The notes below the pieces were generated by a model that did not search any database, was not told the DNA's origin, and worked only from the letters and a program-made list of their open reading frames with translations. A DNA stretch of 64,000 bases, from positions 4,774,001 to 4,838,000 of the forward strand of contig NC_067203.1 in NCBI RefSeq assembly GCF_026262505.1, read 5' to 3'. Of this stretch, positions 52,803 through 62,137 are shown one piece after another. The number at the start of each line of letters is the position of its first letter. The stretch's first letter is position 1. This DNA is from Trichomonas vaginalis G3. Its lineage: Eukaryota > Parabasalia > Trichomonadida > Trichomonadidae. The translations under genes and the position numbers were made by a program.

Positions 52803-55349
52803 TTAATGAGGAAGAGTAGAAGGCTGTGGGTGAAATATTCTTGGTGTTCTCTTATTATAGTTTGCAAGCGAATCAGCAACAATTTTATTGAACTCTTCTT
52901 TCTTTCTGAAGTATTCGTTCTTTCTTTCTGTTGTTGCTGTTGTAAAGTATTTATCCAACAAATTGATTGTTGTCGAAACTTGTCCAATTATCTTAGACAT
53001 CTTATCTTTCTCATTACCCCAAGAACCACTGATATATCTCACGCAATTCATGCCATTAAACCTTCTAATAGCTGCAATCGAGTTCAATATACCGTAAATC
53101 ATTGCCAAACCCATTCCTTTTGCAGTAAATTTACAATATCCATGTATTAATTCATGCGAGCCAACTTCCATTCCGCAGACTTTTAATGTCTTCTCGTTGA
53201 TGAACGCGAAAGCATCAGGCAAAACAATGAAATCCACAACGTTTGGATACTTTTCAAGTAATTCAGGAACTTGGTCTTCTATTTCATCAGTGATATTAAA
53301 TGAAAAGATTCCTGCAATTACTTTTCCTCCCAATGGATCATCGATGATTCCTCCATCAGGAGTCAAAAGCGTTGTATGACTTGGCATTAATGCTTTGATT
53401 GGCCTCATCTGGTTCAAAGCCTTGTTCAAAGCATCATTAGTCAATGTTGTTTTGACTTCTATAACAGCCAAAACGGAATCAGCGGGGATTGGAGCAATAA
53501 CAGATTGACTTGTGTCAATTGTCAATGAAGGACATAAATCATTGACAACGACAACATCCAATTGACCTGTTAAATTGGAGTTTGAGTCAATGATTTCGCC
53601 TGTTGTGACTCTGAATCCTGGAGGTAAATGTGATGATAAGAACAAGCGACAAAAAGATTCTCTGTTTGAAGAATCATTGTTTTGAACGCGAAGTTCTTTA
53701 TCTGAAGCACTTGCAAGAGACATAAGGATGTCAACTTGAGCTTCAAAATGTTTCTGTAATGGAGGACTCTTCGGATTTGCGAAATCAACAATCCATTTGT
53801 ATAATTTTCCATCGGAGTCGTTGATTTCGGGTGTTGCGTATATAACTAACTTAGTCGGGTCTAATCCAGGAATGGGAGTGTTGATGGAAGAGATAATTAC
53901 GTCAACATCTTTAGTTTCATTAATAATTCTCGACAAATTGTTCAAAGCGGCATTTCTCTCGTCCAATACATTGGAATTGGTTGGTGATTCAGTTCTGTTC
54001 TGCTCCGGTTCGTTTTCACTTTCTTCTTCATTCAAAACATCATTGATGTCACTTTTTGGATCCGAAATCTCCAATGAAGAAACAGGGACAATGTGGGATG
54101 GCAAAGATCCTGTTGCGTAGTTTAATAACTCTGAGGAGTCGCCGCCTTCGAAAGAGAAGGATTCCATCGATGAGTTAACAGCAAGATCGGTCTGTGAAGG
54201 AAGTTGTGGAATCGGCAATGGAGAAACGGCTCTTGGAATGGAAACTGTCGTTGTTCTACCTTTTACAGTGACTCCTTCGCCGGCATTCGACTGAGAAGGT
54301 GTGACAATTTCGGATGCACCGTATGTGACAGCAAGTTGGTTGGAAATACCAATGTCTTCCGAGTAATCAATTGTCATGACTTTTTGGCCAAAGATCGTAG
54401 AGGTTGCCACGCCATCGAAATCGTACTGGGAGCTGGCATAGAAGACTTTCGCTTCTTTGAAAAGGGCGTCGATCTCGTCTATGCGGGATTTTGGTAAATG
54501 TGTTTGTCCTCTGGTCAAAACAACCTTCTTTGAGGCTTCGTGGACGTTCACAAGGCCTGGCCAAAGTGAAAGAACACGAGGACGTAATAGGGATTCGCTT
54601 GAAACAACACAGAATTGAAATTCTGATTCAATGTATGGAATATCGCATTGATATGCATCTAAAATGATAATATCTGCACACTGCTCGGCACATATAATGG
54701 CTTGGCGTGTATCACTGGTCGCAAATATCTTGTAAGCACCGCTATTTTGATATTGTTTGATTTGATACTCATCATCGACGCTGAAAATATTCTCTGGTAT
54801 CTTTGATGATTCGTCGAATTCAAAATGAGGACAGTCATCGATGTTTAAGACGTCATCTTGTGAGATAATAGTTGTTAAAGGATAAATAACGGCAACACGC
54901 TTGCCTTCGCGAGCTAATATAGAGCAGAAGTATCTTGCTAATTGAGATTTACCTACTTTCGGTGCTAATGACGAAATTACGATTGTTCTCTTAAATGTAC
55001 GAACTGTTAATAATTTCTTGGGTAGAAATTCAAAACCACATATTCCAGTAGCTAAAATTCGATTTATAATTGATTGTAAATCTTGCATACTGATATTTGT
55101 TGTTTGAATTGCGCATCTTTGAACTTGTCGTTTATGAATAATTCTTTCTAAACTTCTTAATGAATATACTGGGATTGGTGATCTGAAAATTCCTTTAAAT
55201 CCTTTGATTGGAGGAGGATTTGGAAAACAATGTACAAAACCAACGATTTCTCGTTCTGGATTTTGTGAATAATAACGCCAATACAGGTGAAATGTCGTAT
55301 AATCGCATCCTAAAATTAAAGTTCTTGTTCTTGGAGTTTGCGTCGCCAT
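52803..55349 (-). CDS. Fusion protein: CpgS-like P-loop domain plus DUF6602 (PD-(D/E)XK-like) domain
   Basis: The 848-residue protein has three parts. Residues 1-340 resemble cyclic 2,3-diphosphoglycerate synthetase (CpgS)-like P-loop proteins: Rossmann-like start (LILGCDYTTFHLYWRYY), a P-loop PKVGKSQLARYF (Lys134, Ser135), ADIIILDAYQCDIPYIES and LWPGLVNVHEASKKVVLTR. Residues 350-510 are a Ser/Glu/Pro-rich linker plus a KxxxY segment. Residues 530-800 match the DUF6602 pattern: NRESFCRLFLSSHLPPGFRV, TGEIID, GQLDVVVVND (Asp598) and VLAVIEVKTTLT (Glu631, Lys633), the D...ExK spacing of PD-(D/E)XK nucleases. The frame is whole and host-like in base composition. Function is unknown; nuclease activity is inference. 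It is the first host gene after Polinton copy B. Confidence 0.75.
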   Translation of the reverse strand: MATQTPRTRTLILGCDYTTFHLYWRYYSQNPEREIVGFVHCFPNPPPIKGFKGIFRSPIPVYSLRSLERIIHKRQVQRCAIQTTNISMQDLQSIINRILATGICGFEFLPKKLLTVRTFKRTIVISSLAPKVGKSQLARYFCSILAREGKRVAVIYPLTTIISQDDVLNIDDCPHFEFDESSKIPENIFSVDDEYQIKQYQNSGAYKIFATSDTRQAIICAEQCADIIILDAYQCDIPYIESEFQFCVVSSESLLRPRVLSLWPGLVNVHEASKKVVLTRGQTHLPKSRIDEIDALFKEAKVFYASSQYDFDGVATSTIFGQKVMTIDYSEDIGISNQLAVTYGASEIVTPSQSNAGEGVTVKGRTTTVSIPRAVSPLPIPQLPSQTDLAVNSSMESFSFEGGDSSELLNYATGSLPSHIVPVSSLEISDPKSDINDVLNEEESENEPEQNRTESPTNSNVLDERNAALNNLSRIINETKDVDVIISSINTPIPGLDPTKLVIYATPEINDSDGKLYKWIVDFANPKSPPLQKHFEAQVDILMSLASASDKELRVQNNDSSNRESFCRLFLSSHLPPGFRVTTGEIIDSNSNLTGQLDVVVVNDLCPSLTIDTSQSVIAPIPADSVLAVIEVKTTLTNDALNKALNQMRPIKALMPSHTTLLTPDGGIIDDPLGGKVIAGIFSFNITDEIEDQVPELLEKYPNVVDFIVLPDAFAFINEKTLKVCGMEVGSHELIHGYCKFTAKGMGLAMIYGILNSIAAIRRFNGMNCVRYISGSWGNEKDKMSKIIGQVSTTINLLDKYFTTATTERKNEYFRKKEEFNKIVADSLANYNKRTPRIFHPQPSTLPH

Positions 55350-55858
55350 TTTTTTGGAAAAAAAATTCTGTCGCGTTAAATTCTCACTTATAAATCACTC
55401 ATTATCTCACAGATATGATATGAAGACAACTAGTATAATCTAAATTTTCATTATTATTCCTCTAAATAATCTCCATGGGGACTTCTGAGTTGATTGGCTT
55501 CTAATCAAGATAATTTCTTGATTTTAGTAATATACTTAGAATGTTCAAATACTTGAGGACTAATAGACGAAGAATGGAAGAAAACTGCAAGATGGAAATC
55601 GAGAAGATATTATTCAAATTTATATTCGATTATTTGACCGGTAAATAAGCATGCTTGTACTACCAATCAGTTTTACAGAATATCTCTTGCGTTATTGCAT
55701 GTTTTGGATAAATATCGAGTATTTTTCCTAAAATAGTCATTTTCCGAGAAAGGATGGTGATTGATTGTAAATCTTGCACATCTATATAATCTATTTAATA
55801 GATATTTATTGCCTAATCAATTATAACAAGAAATAATAATAAACAAAACAAAATTATT
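55350..55858. other. Intergenic
   Basis: AT-rich; no gene or RNA recognised. Confidence 0.4.
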
Positions 55859-57814
55859 TTATTGATTTTCTGCTTGGATGAGGTAAAGTTCGGAACCATA
55901 CTTTTGAATCTTTTGGTCGAGGCCCTTTTGCATTCTTTTAAGTTCCTGAATCTGAGAAGTGAAGTCCATTCTTACTTGTTCGATTCCTCTTATTCTTCTT
56001 TTTGCCTTTCTAATTCCAGAATCTCTTTCAGCTATTTCTGATTTTAGAAGAGCAATTTCTCTATCTGTTTCAGCTATTTGGAACTTCATTTCCTCTGATT
56101 GTTTGGATAAATCTTCTGCACGAGTTCTCAATGATTTATATTCATCACTTTTACTTTGTTTTCTTTGCAAAGTATTTGATTTAACTTCTGCAGCTTCTGC
56201 GTTAATTATATCCATCTGGCATCTCCATTTATCTGCATGTTGCTTGTATCCTGCAGCAGCTGCTGTTATATTCTCAACAGCTCTTGAGGATTCAGCTACA
56301 GCCCTTTCTATTTGTTTCTTCATTTCATCAATTTCTTCTTCTTTATCATTCATTGCATTTTCCATATCAATTTTTGATTGAGAATGTGCTTGAACGATTT
56401 GTTTCCTAAGTTCTCTGTTTTCTGCTGAAATCCTCTCATTAGTAGTGATAACTTCATCACGTTGTTCGATTGCTACTTTCACTTCTTCTTCCAAATTTTT
56501 GCCTCTTTCTTCTAAAAGTTGTAATTCATCTCTGCAATCTCGAGAAATTTGAACAATTTTCGTTTTAACAGAACTAATTCCATCTGCGAATTTGTTCGAA
56601 TTAACCTTCATCTCGTCTATCTTTAATATAACTTCTTCACTATCATCTTTCAATCTCCTCATTTCATTCAAAAATTCCTGAAAACCATTGTCACCTTTTT
56701 TGTCAACTAATTTTTGATTTTCTTGAGTAGCTAAATCGAGTCTTCTCTGAACAACTGCTCTGTCTTGTACGGTTTCTTTATTCTCTGTCTCTATTTCTTT
56801 TATTTTAGTAGTTATTTCACTCAATGCGTTTGCGTAACCTCTTTCTATTCCTTTGCAATGTTCATCCAAATTTCTTGACAATTGTTGTGATTTTTCTCTT
56901 GTCAAATTTCGAATTCTTTGGATTTCATTTGAAAGTTTCAGATTAACAGCACTTTGCTTTGATACTTCCGCTTTGGCTTGTTCTGATGTCTTAACAGCTT
57001 CAATCATTTTAGTTAATGTCATTTCTTGCTGTTGTTCTGCTTGTTTTATTTTGATTTCTGTTTCTTCTAATTTTTGAACTAATTGTTGATGTTCTCCGTA
57101 TTTATCTTCGAGTTTTTTAATGGTTTTCTCATTGTCAGCACGCGCTTTAATGAGTTTGTCACCTGTAATTATTAAATCTTTTTGTGTTTGATGCAATGCG
57201 TTTCTATGACTAATAATTGTCTGTAAAAATAGGCGGATTTTCTCATTTTGCTTTCGGAAATCGCGAATTATCTTTGAGCAATCAAGAAGATGCTGTTGGT
57301 ATATATCTCGGACGTTTTTTTGCTTCGTTAATTCTTGTTCAACTTCATCGTAGTATTTTTCAAGTTGATCACATTCTTCTTCTAATGCTTGAAGATCTTG
57401 GCGTTTTTCTCTGCATAAACGATCATATTCTTGAATTTGTGAATCAACATTTGTGCTAAAAGTATCTGCGCTTTGATCTGTGCTTTCAGTTGCAAGATCG
57501 CTTTCTATTTTCTGTATTTCGCTTAATACATTTTGTTTTCGTATTTCATCTGCGTTTTTTACCTTGATTTGGTGTTCGACTCTTTTTTGAAGTGATTTTA
57601 ATTTCATTACTTTGATCTCTATGTCTTTGTCAAATGCAGCTACTAATGATCCGAATACTATGTGATTGTTTAACCAGAAAGGAGGATCATCAACGAATAA
57701 TTCTTGGACAGCGCCATCAATTTCATCATTTTCCGGATCACTAGTCAGTGACATTAGTTTCAGCATCGCTTTCCATAAATCATTCCGCTTCTGTTCCGTA
57801 TTTCCTTTCCTCAT
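55859..57814 (-). CDS. Long coiled-coil protein, unknown (possibly cytoskeletal)
   Basis: The 651-residue protein begins with a small globular part (about 1-75; LWKAMLKLMSLTSDPENDEI, DPPFWLNNHIVFG) and continues as coiled coil to its end, rich in E, K and Q with heptads and no membrane segment. In size and texture it is like axonemal or basal-body coiled-coil proteins (CCDC39/40-like or related), but no diagnostic motif lets me choose, and compositional likeness is weak evidence. The start is the first Met of the open frame. Confidence 0.8.
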   Translation of the reverse strand: MRKGNTEQKRNDLWKAMLKLMSLTSDPENDEIDGAVQELFVDDPPFWLNNHIVFGSLVAAFDKDIEIKVMKLKSLQKRVEHQIKVKNADEIRKQNVLSEIQKIESDLATESTDQSADTFSTNVDSQIQEYDRLCREKRQDLQALEEECDQLEKYYDEVEQELTKQKNVRDIYQQHLLDCSKIIRDFRKQNEKIRLFLQTIISHRNALHQTQKDLIITGDKLIKARADNEKTIKKLEDKYGEHQQLVQKLEETEIKIKQAEQQQEMTLTKMIEAVKTSEQAKAEVSKQSAVNLKLSNEIQRIRNLTREKSQQLSRNLDEHCKGIERGYANALSEITTKIKEIETENKETVQDRAVVQRRLDLATQENQKLVDKKGDNGFQEFLNEMRRLKDDSEEVILKIDEMKVNSNKFADGISSVKTKIVQISRDCRDELQLLEERGKNLEEEVKVAIEQRDEVITTNERISAENRELRKQIVQAHSQSKIDMENAMNDKEEEIDEMKKQIERAVAESSRAVENITAAAAGYKQHADKWRCQMDIINAEAAEVKSNTLQRKQSKSDEYKSLRTRAEDLSKQSEEMKFQIAETDREIALLKSEIAERDSGIRKAKRRIRGIEQVRMDFTSQIQELKRMQKGLDQKIQKYGSELYLIQAENQ

Positions 57815-58419
57815 TTTTGATTTTAGCTGTTTAGAATTTCAAAATCTTTATTTCTATGAAAAATAAAATCAGCAAAAGAATGATGTAATTAGCCAAACAA
57901 GCTAAGGCATGATTAATTTTCAGTCTTTTTACTGGTTAAACATCCTAATTTAAATGTAAATTTGTGTTGTTCTTCCAATTGAACTTAAAGAATCATATCA
58001 CCTTCAAATTTACCTATATGAATGATCATCTGTTTACTTTAACTGCATCAATTTATTCAATGTTAGGAATTAATTTGCACATGATATCTATGATGCCATT
58101 CTTGTTCTTGCTATAATAATTAGCTATTTCTTTATTAATGTTGTACATTAAACGAGCTTCTATAGAGGTTTTAATTAGAAATAACAATATTGAGAGAGAG
58201 AATGATAAACACACCGGGCTTTAAGCTAAAAATAGAAATGACCCAGGTCATTATCACTTTATCACCTACATAGTGTCAATAAAAATAAAAAAAAATAAAA
58301 ATTAATTATCGAAAAACATTATTGATTTAATTATAATAATAAACTTTGTAGGTAAAAATCATTTCTAATTCTAATATGAAAGTCTGTGGCACTTGCCAAA
58401 AGAGAAATCCGAAATAATT
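57815..58419. other. Intergenic
   Basis: AT-rich, with A-rich runs near 58275-58310. No gene recognised. Confidence 0.4.
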
Positions 58420-59010
58420 TTAGCAGCAACCGGATTTTTTGTTACTTGTTGTAACAATATTGAATGAATTGTTTGTTGTAGATTCTGCCTTAATTGTTCT
58501 CCAAATCTTAGCAGAAGTTCTCACGAAAGCTTCTCTAACATTAGCTCCTGTATAAGCAGATGTTTCAATGAACTCTAAATTGTGATTAGAAGCATAGTTT
58601 TGCAATTCTGCAACAGATACTAATCTTTCGGCTGCTAAATCACTTTTATTTGCAACAAGCATGATTGAAGCTCTAGGATCGCATAATTGGCGAACGTCAG
58701 AGAGCCAGTGATTGATGTCTTCGAATGATTGTTTGTCTGTAAGGTCGAAAACGAGAAGGACGACTAAAGCTTCTCTAAAGTAAGCACGAGAGATTGATCT
58801 GAACTTTTCTTGTCCAGCTGTATCCCAAACATTAAGTTTGACCATTTCACCATCAACTTCTACTGTTGTTGTTTCGTATTCAACGCCAATTGTTGATTGA
58901 AGCCTTTCATAGAACTTATTTTCAATAAGACGCTTTGTTAATGCAGTTTTACCAACACCGCTTGATCCAATAACGATGCATTTCAATGATTGCGATTGAA
59001 ACTCAGCCAT
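58420..59010 (-). CDS. Rab-family small GTPase
   Basis: A 196-residue Rab from MAEFQSQSLKCIVIG. G1 is GSSGVGKT (15-22), switch I Thr40 in STIGVEY, G3 WDTAGQEKF (62-70), G4 NKSD, G5 ETSA, and the C-terminus KKSGCC is the double-cysteine prenylation signal. The frame is open to 59052 (14 more codons), but I chose the Met at 59010 because the Inr-like TCATAAT touches it and the P-loop then sits at the usual distance from the start. The YASNHNLEFIETSAYTGANV region recalls the Rab2/4/14 group, suggesting Golgi-endosome traffic, but the subfamily is not certain. Confidence 0.95.
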   Translation of the reverse strand: MAEFQSQSLKCIVIGSSGVGKTALTKRLIENKFYERLQSTIGVEYETTTVEVDGEMVKLNVWDTAGQEKFRSISRAYFREALVVLLVFDLTDKQSFEDINHWLSDVRQLCDPRASIMLVANKSDLAAERLVSVAELQNYASNHNLEFIETSAYTGANVREAFVRTSAKIWRTIKAESTTNNSFNIVTTSNKKSGCC

Positions 59011-59033
59011 ATTATGAAATTCCGATGAAATGA
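59011..59033 (-). promoter_or_regulatory. Two Inr-like motifs before the Rab gene
   Basis: TCATAAT (59011-59017) directly precedes the ATG, and TCATTTC ends 16 bases before it (59027-59033). Both fit TCA(Py)(T/A). Confidence 0.4.
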
Positions 59034-59229
59034 AATTATTCAAAAATTTCAATGATCGAAAAAATCAGAAACCTCGAATTTTAATCCTATAGAATGATAT
59101 TAACAATCAAAAAGTTTTTGAAATCTGTCACTTTTGAGTGTAATTTTACAATCATTGATCTGCAATTTCCAAAACTATCTCAAATATTGTTTATAATTCG
59201 AATTATTAATAAATTACAATACATTTTTA

Positions 59230-60414
59230 CTAAATATCAGTAATTTGGGTGAAATATAACCCAAACTGTTTGTTTCCATTTTCAATTGCCTTTTCTGATG
59301 CCATCTCTAGGTAAGATAGGTCAATCATCTCAGATTTTGTTTGACAATTCATATTATGAAGTTTAATTGCTTCAAGAATGCAATCAAACGAAATTACTGA
59401 GTTCCAAATAGCTGCCTGAGTAAGCGAAGATACAAGCTCGTTCTTAGAAAGCACAAATGTATCTTTTATCCATTGAACTATTGGAATTTTTCGGAAAATC
59501 ACTGCAGTTTCGAAGGAACCTGCAATGGGAAGATTATTTTGCTCGCAAATCCTAATAATTTCAATGGATCCACCAGCAACTGCGTAATGAACAAGTCTTT
59601 CGTTAATTGTGACGCCAGAAACGATCAAAAACTTAAATATTTTGATTGATCCGAAGAACGCCGCAATTTCAACTGGAGTTGCACTTGTCAACATTTTATG
59701 ATGGGAAAAGATCGAATAGAACATGTATTCGTTCACATTAAAATTAGGATTGGAGCATACCTGTTGGAAATCAACTAAGTTATCTGTTGATAACATCTCC
59801 TGTATGCTTCCTTTGAAAATATGAGAATCTAGTTGCCGATCTAAGAGCTCCCAGTTGTTCTGTTGGTATTTATCGAAGTCGACAAGTATAACATCAAAGG
59901 AATTAAAGAAAAATCTGTTGTGAAATTTTGGATAATAAATGGAATAAGTATCAGATTTGTTCTGGGATAGTTCATGCGCAAATGTATAGAACAAGACGAA
60001 TAACTCGTCTCTGCTGCAATGCTTGTATTGTGTAATGAAATCCTCGATTTCGTTATATGTAAACAATTTTCTACGAAGAAGGCACTTTAAAATGTAGAAA
60101 TACATCTTTTTGACGTAGATAGGATGATCGTACATTACCTCGTCTAGTATTATTTCTTTTAAATATGAACTATTTGCTTCTGTTTGCAATCCAAGGATTA
60201 AATCAATAAAAACCGTTTGGAAATGAATTTGTAGCATGGCTGCTGAGAAAATTTCATGAATTAATACTTGAATTTTATCAAAACTTCGAATAAAGACCGA
60301 TTTACGAATTAAAGAAAGAAAATCCTGCAAATTTTCATCCGATAGATTTAGGAGATGATTCTGAAGGTCCGAAATCAATGGTCTTTGGATGGAAGGATCA
60401 TCCATCAATTCCAT
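59230..60414 (-). CDS. Ankyrin/DUF3447-type protein
   Basis: The 394-residue protein has a helical N-terminal region (about 1-170) and then degenerate ankyrin-like repeats (TPVEIAAFFGSIKIFKFLIV, ERLVHYAVAGGSIEIIRICE, SLTQAAIWNSVISFDCILEA), which is the DUF3447 pattern typical of trichomonads. Unlike 3880-5514 and 18347-20901 it has no tail of regular ankyrin repeats. A second Met lies three codons in (60405). No signal peptide. Probably a cytoplasmic binding protein; the partner is unknown. Confidence 0.85.
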   Translation of the reverse strand: MELMDDPSIQRPLISDLQNHLLNLSDENLQDFLSLIRKSVFIRSFDKIQVLIHEIFSAAMLQIHFQTVFIDLILGLQTEANSSYLKEIILDEVMYDHPIYVKKMYFYILKCLLRRKLFTYNEIEDFITQYKHCSRDELFVLFYTFAHELSQNKSDTYSIYYPKFHNRFFFNSFDVILVDFDKYQQNNWELLDRQLDSHIFKGSIQEMLSTDNLVDFQQVCSNPNFNVNEYMFYSIFSHHKMLTSATPVEIAAFFGSIKIFKFLIVSGVTINERLVHYAVAGGSIEIIRICEQNNLPIAGSFETAVIFRKIPIVQWIKDTFVLSKNELVSSLTQAAIWNSVISFDCILEAIKLHNMNCQTKSEMIDLSYLEMASEKAIENGNKQFGLYFTQITDI

Positions 60415-60739
60415 TGTCAGATTTCACAATCAAAAAATTCAGAACTATCCAAAATTTACATCCTGATAGAGTTTGCTACTGAACCCCCTGATAAATGAAA
60501 CTAGTGTCTAATTCAGTACACGCGAAATGATCTGAATTCATTTTAAAATTTCAATTCTTATCGAATTCTCTTTCCTTCTTTCAAATAGGAGATTCTTTAA
60601 GACCAAGTTAGCACTACCACATATATCGAGACATGCACATATCAATTAAACCATTAAAATCCAAGAACAATTCCATTGAATTTTTCTAATTACAACACCT
60701 TTTTTTCTTAATTAAAGTTACCACTGATGAAAATAGCTT
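60415..60739. other. Intergenic between divergent genes
   Basis: It should hold both promoters (ankyrin gene to the left, glycine-rich gene to the right). No clear Inr stands at the expected place for either. Confidence 0.4.
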
Positions 60740-61819
60740 ATGATTTCATTACGTTATGATAATGAGTCCAAAGTCACAGTTGAAGATGCGATTAGCTTTT
60801 CAGGGAAAGCGTATACACTCAAATATCCATGTTCCACATCGGATTGCACACCATATATCATTTGGCTCAAACCAGGCATGTACCGTGTCGAACGATGGGG
60901 TGCTTCCGGTGGCTTCCTTGACAACCGCGGTGCCCACGGCTCATATGTGAGTGGAATTCTCCCCATTTTCACTCCCGAGATCTTTTATCTTTATCTTGGC
61001 CAGCAAGGCGAATGGTCAGGTTCTTCCACCTATAATGGTGGCGGTGCAGGAACTATTAACATTACTAATAAAAATAACTACGTCTCTGGTGGTTCAGGCG
61101 GCGGATCTAGTGATCTCCGCCTCACCAAAGGTCATTGGAAAGATTTTAATAGTCTGAAATCTCGTATCATCGTTGCCGCTGGTGGTGCTGGTGATGCATA
61201 CTATAATCAGATCATCCAGGGGGGCGCTGGTGGTGCCCTGAAAGGAAGTGACGGAAGCATTCACTCTGAACCAAATTATGTAGCTGGCATATCCCTTTCC
61301 ACTGGGGGAAACCAAACTTCAGGCGGCCTTAGAACAAATACCACTGGACAAAATGGTGGATTTGGATATGGCGGCAATTGCCTGAACAAGAACCATGGAA
61401 GCGGTGGTGGAAGTGGCTACTACGGCGGTGGAAGTGGTTACTACGGCGGTGGAAGTGGTGGCTTCGTCGGTAGTCGAGTTACAAGTGGCTCTGGCGGTTC
61501 TTCGTATGTTTCTGGATACGAAGGATGTCGTGCAATCAAAAAGAGTTCAACCGTTGATTCTATATCTCACGAAGACAATTCTATCCATTACTTAGGAATT
61601 GTATTCTACTCTCCACTGATCAAAGATGGTAAGACTCCTATCCCATGTCCCGATCCTAGTAGTTCTCCAACATGCACAGAAACAGGCCACTATGGACATG
61701 GCTATGCTCGCATTACTATCCTTGGACAATACACTCCCAAGACTCTTCTACTTTGTATTCCATGGATATCTTACTCATCAATGGCATTTTTCATTCTGAT
61801 GTATTCCGAAGAAAAATAA
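60740..61819 (+). CDS. Glycine-rich ALK/LTK-type domain protein, membrane-anchored
   Basis: The 359-residue protein carries a long glycine-rich domain of the ALK/LTK receptor type (about 20-290): WLKPGMYRVERWGASGG, LYLGQQGEW, NGGGAGT, IIVAAGGAGDAYYN, GGNQTSGG and GSGGSSYVSGYEGC. Conserved Cys pairs (CSTSDC, CPDPSSSPTC) suggest an extracellular fold. A C-terminal hydrophobic segment (TLLLCIPWISYSSMAFFILM) probably anchors it. No kinase domain follows. A triplicated GGGSGYYGG unit lies near 230-245. The stretch is clearly richer in G and C than its neighbours because of the Gly codons. No clear signal peptide; the start could be misplaced. Confidence 0.8.
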   Translation: MISLRYDNESKVTVEDAISFSGKAYTLKYPCSTSDCTPYIIWLKPGMYRVERWGASGGFLDNRGAHGSYVSGILPIFTPEIFYLYLGQQGEWSGSSTYNGGGAGTINITNKNNYVSGGSGGGSSDLRLTKGHWKDFNSLKSRIIVAAGGAGDAYYNQIIQGGAGGALKGSDGSIHSEPNYVAGISLSTGGNQTSGGLRTNTTGQNGGFGYGGNCLNKNHGSGGGSGYYGGGSGYYGGGSGGFVGSRVTSGSGGSSYVSGYEGCRAIKKSSTVDSISHEDNSIHYLGIVFYSPLIKDGKTPIPCPDPSSSPTCTETGHYGHGYARITILGQYTPKTLLLCIPWISYSSMAFFILMYSEEK

Positions 61820-62137
61820 ATTTAAAAATATTCTATAATAGGTTTCTTTTTTTCATTCGATATGAATATATCAAATATGAGGCTCTCAAATGAAACACCA
61901 AATTTTGATCATGCGTCTCAACGGATGTAGATTCTATAAATAGCTCCTGATTTCACTAGCATACTTTCTATTCAAAAGGATTTCCTAATAAGATAGTTAG
62001 ATTCTGGTATAAATATCTTTTCCTGGATAGAAAAAGACTTCAAATCTGTATCGACATTATGAAATATAAAACAAGTATTTTCACATAATAACTATTTATA
62101 TTTTCAAATAAAAACAAAATAAATAATAATTAAACAA
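61820..62137. other. Intergenic between convergent genes
   Basis: AT-rich; no recognised content. Confidence 0.4.

Noticed and set aside
52803-54500. Several plus-strand frames over the P-loop/DUF6602 gene
   Set aside because: They are shadows of an 848-codon gene with clear domain motifs on the minus strand.
55859-57814. Assignment of the long coiled-coil protein to CCDC39/CCDC40
   Set aside because: The likeness is compositional only; length is shorter than those families and no diagnostic motif was found.
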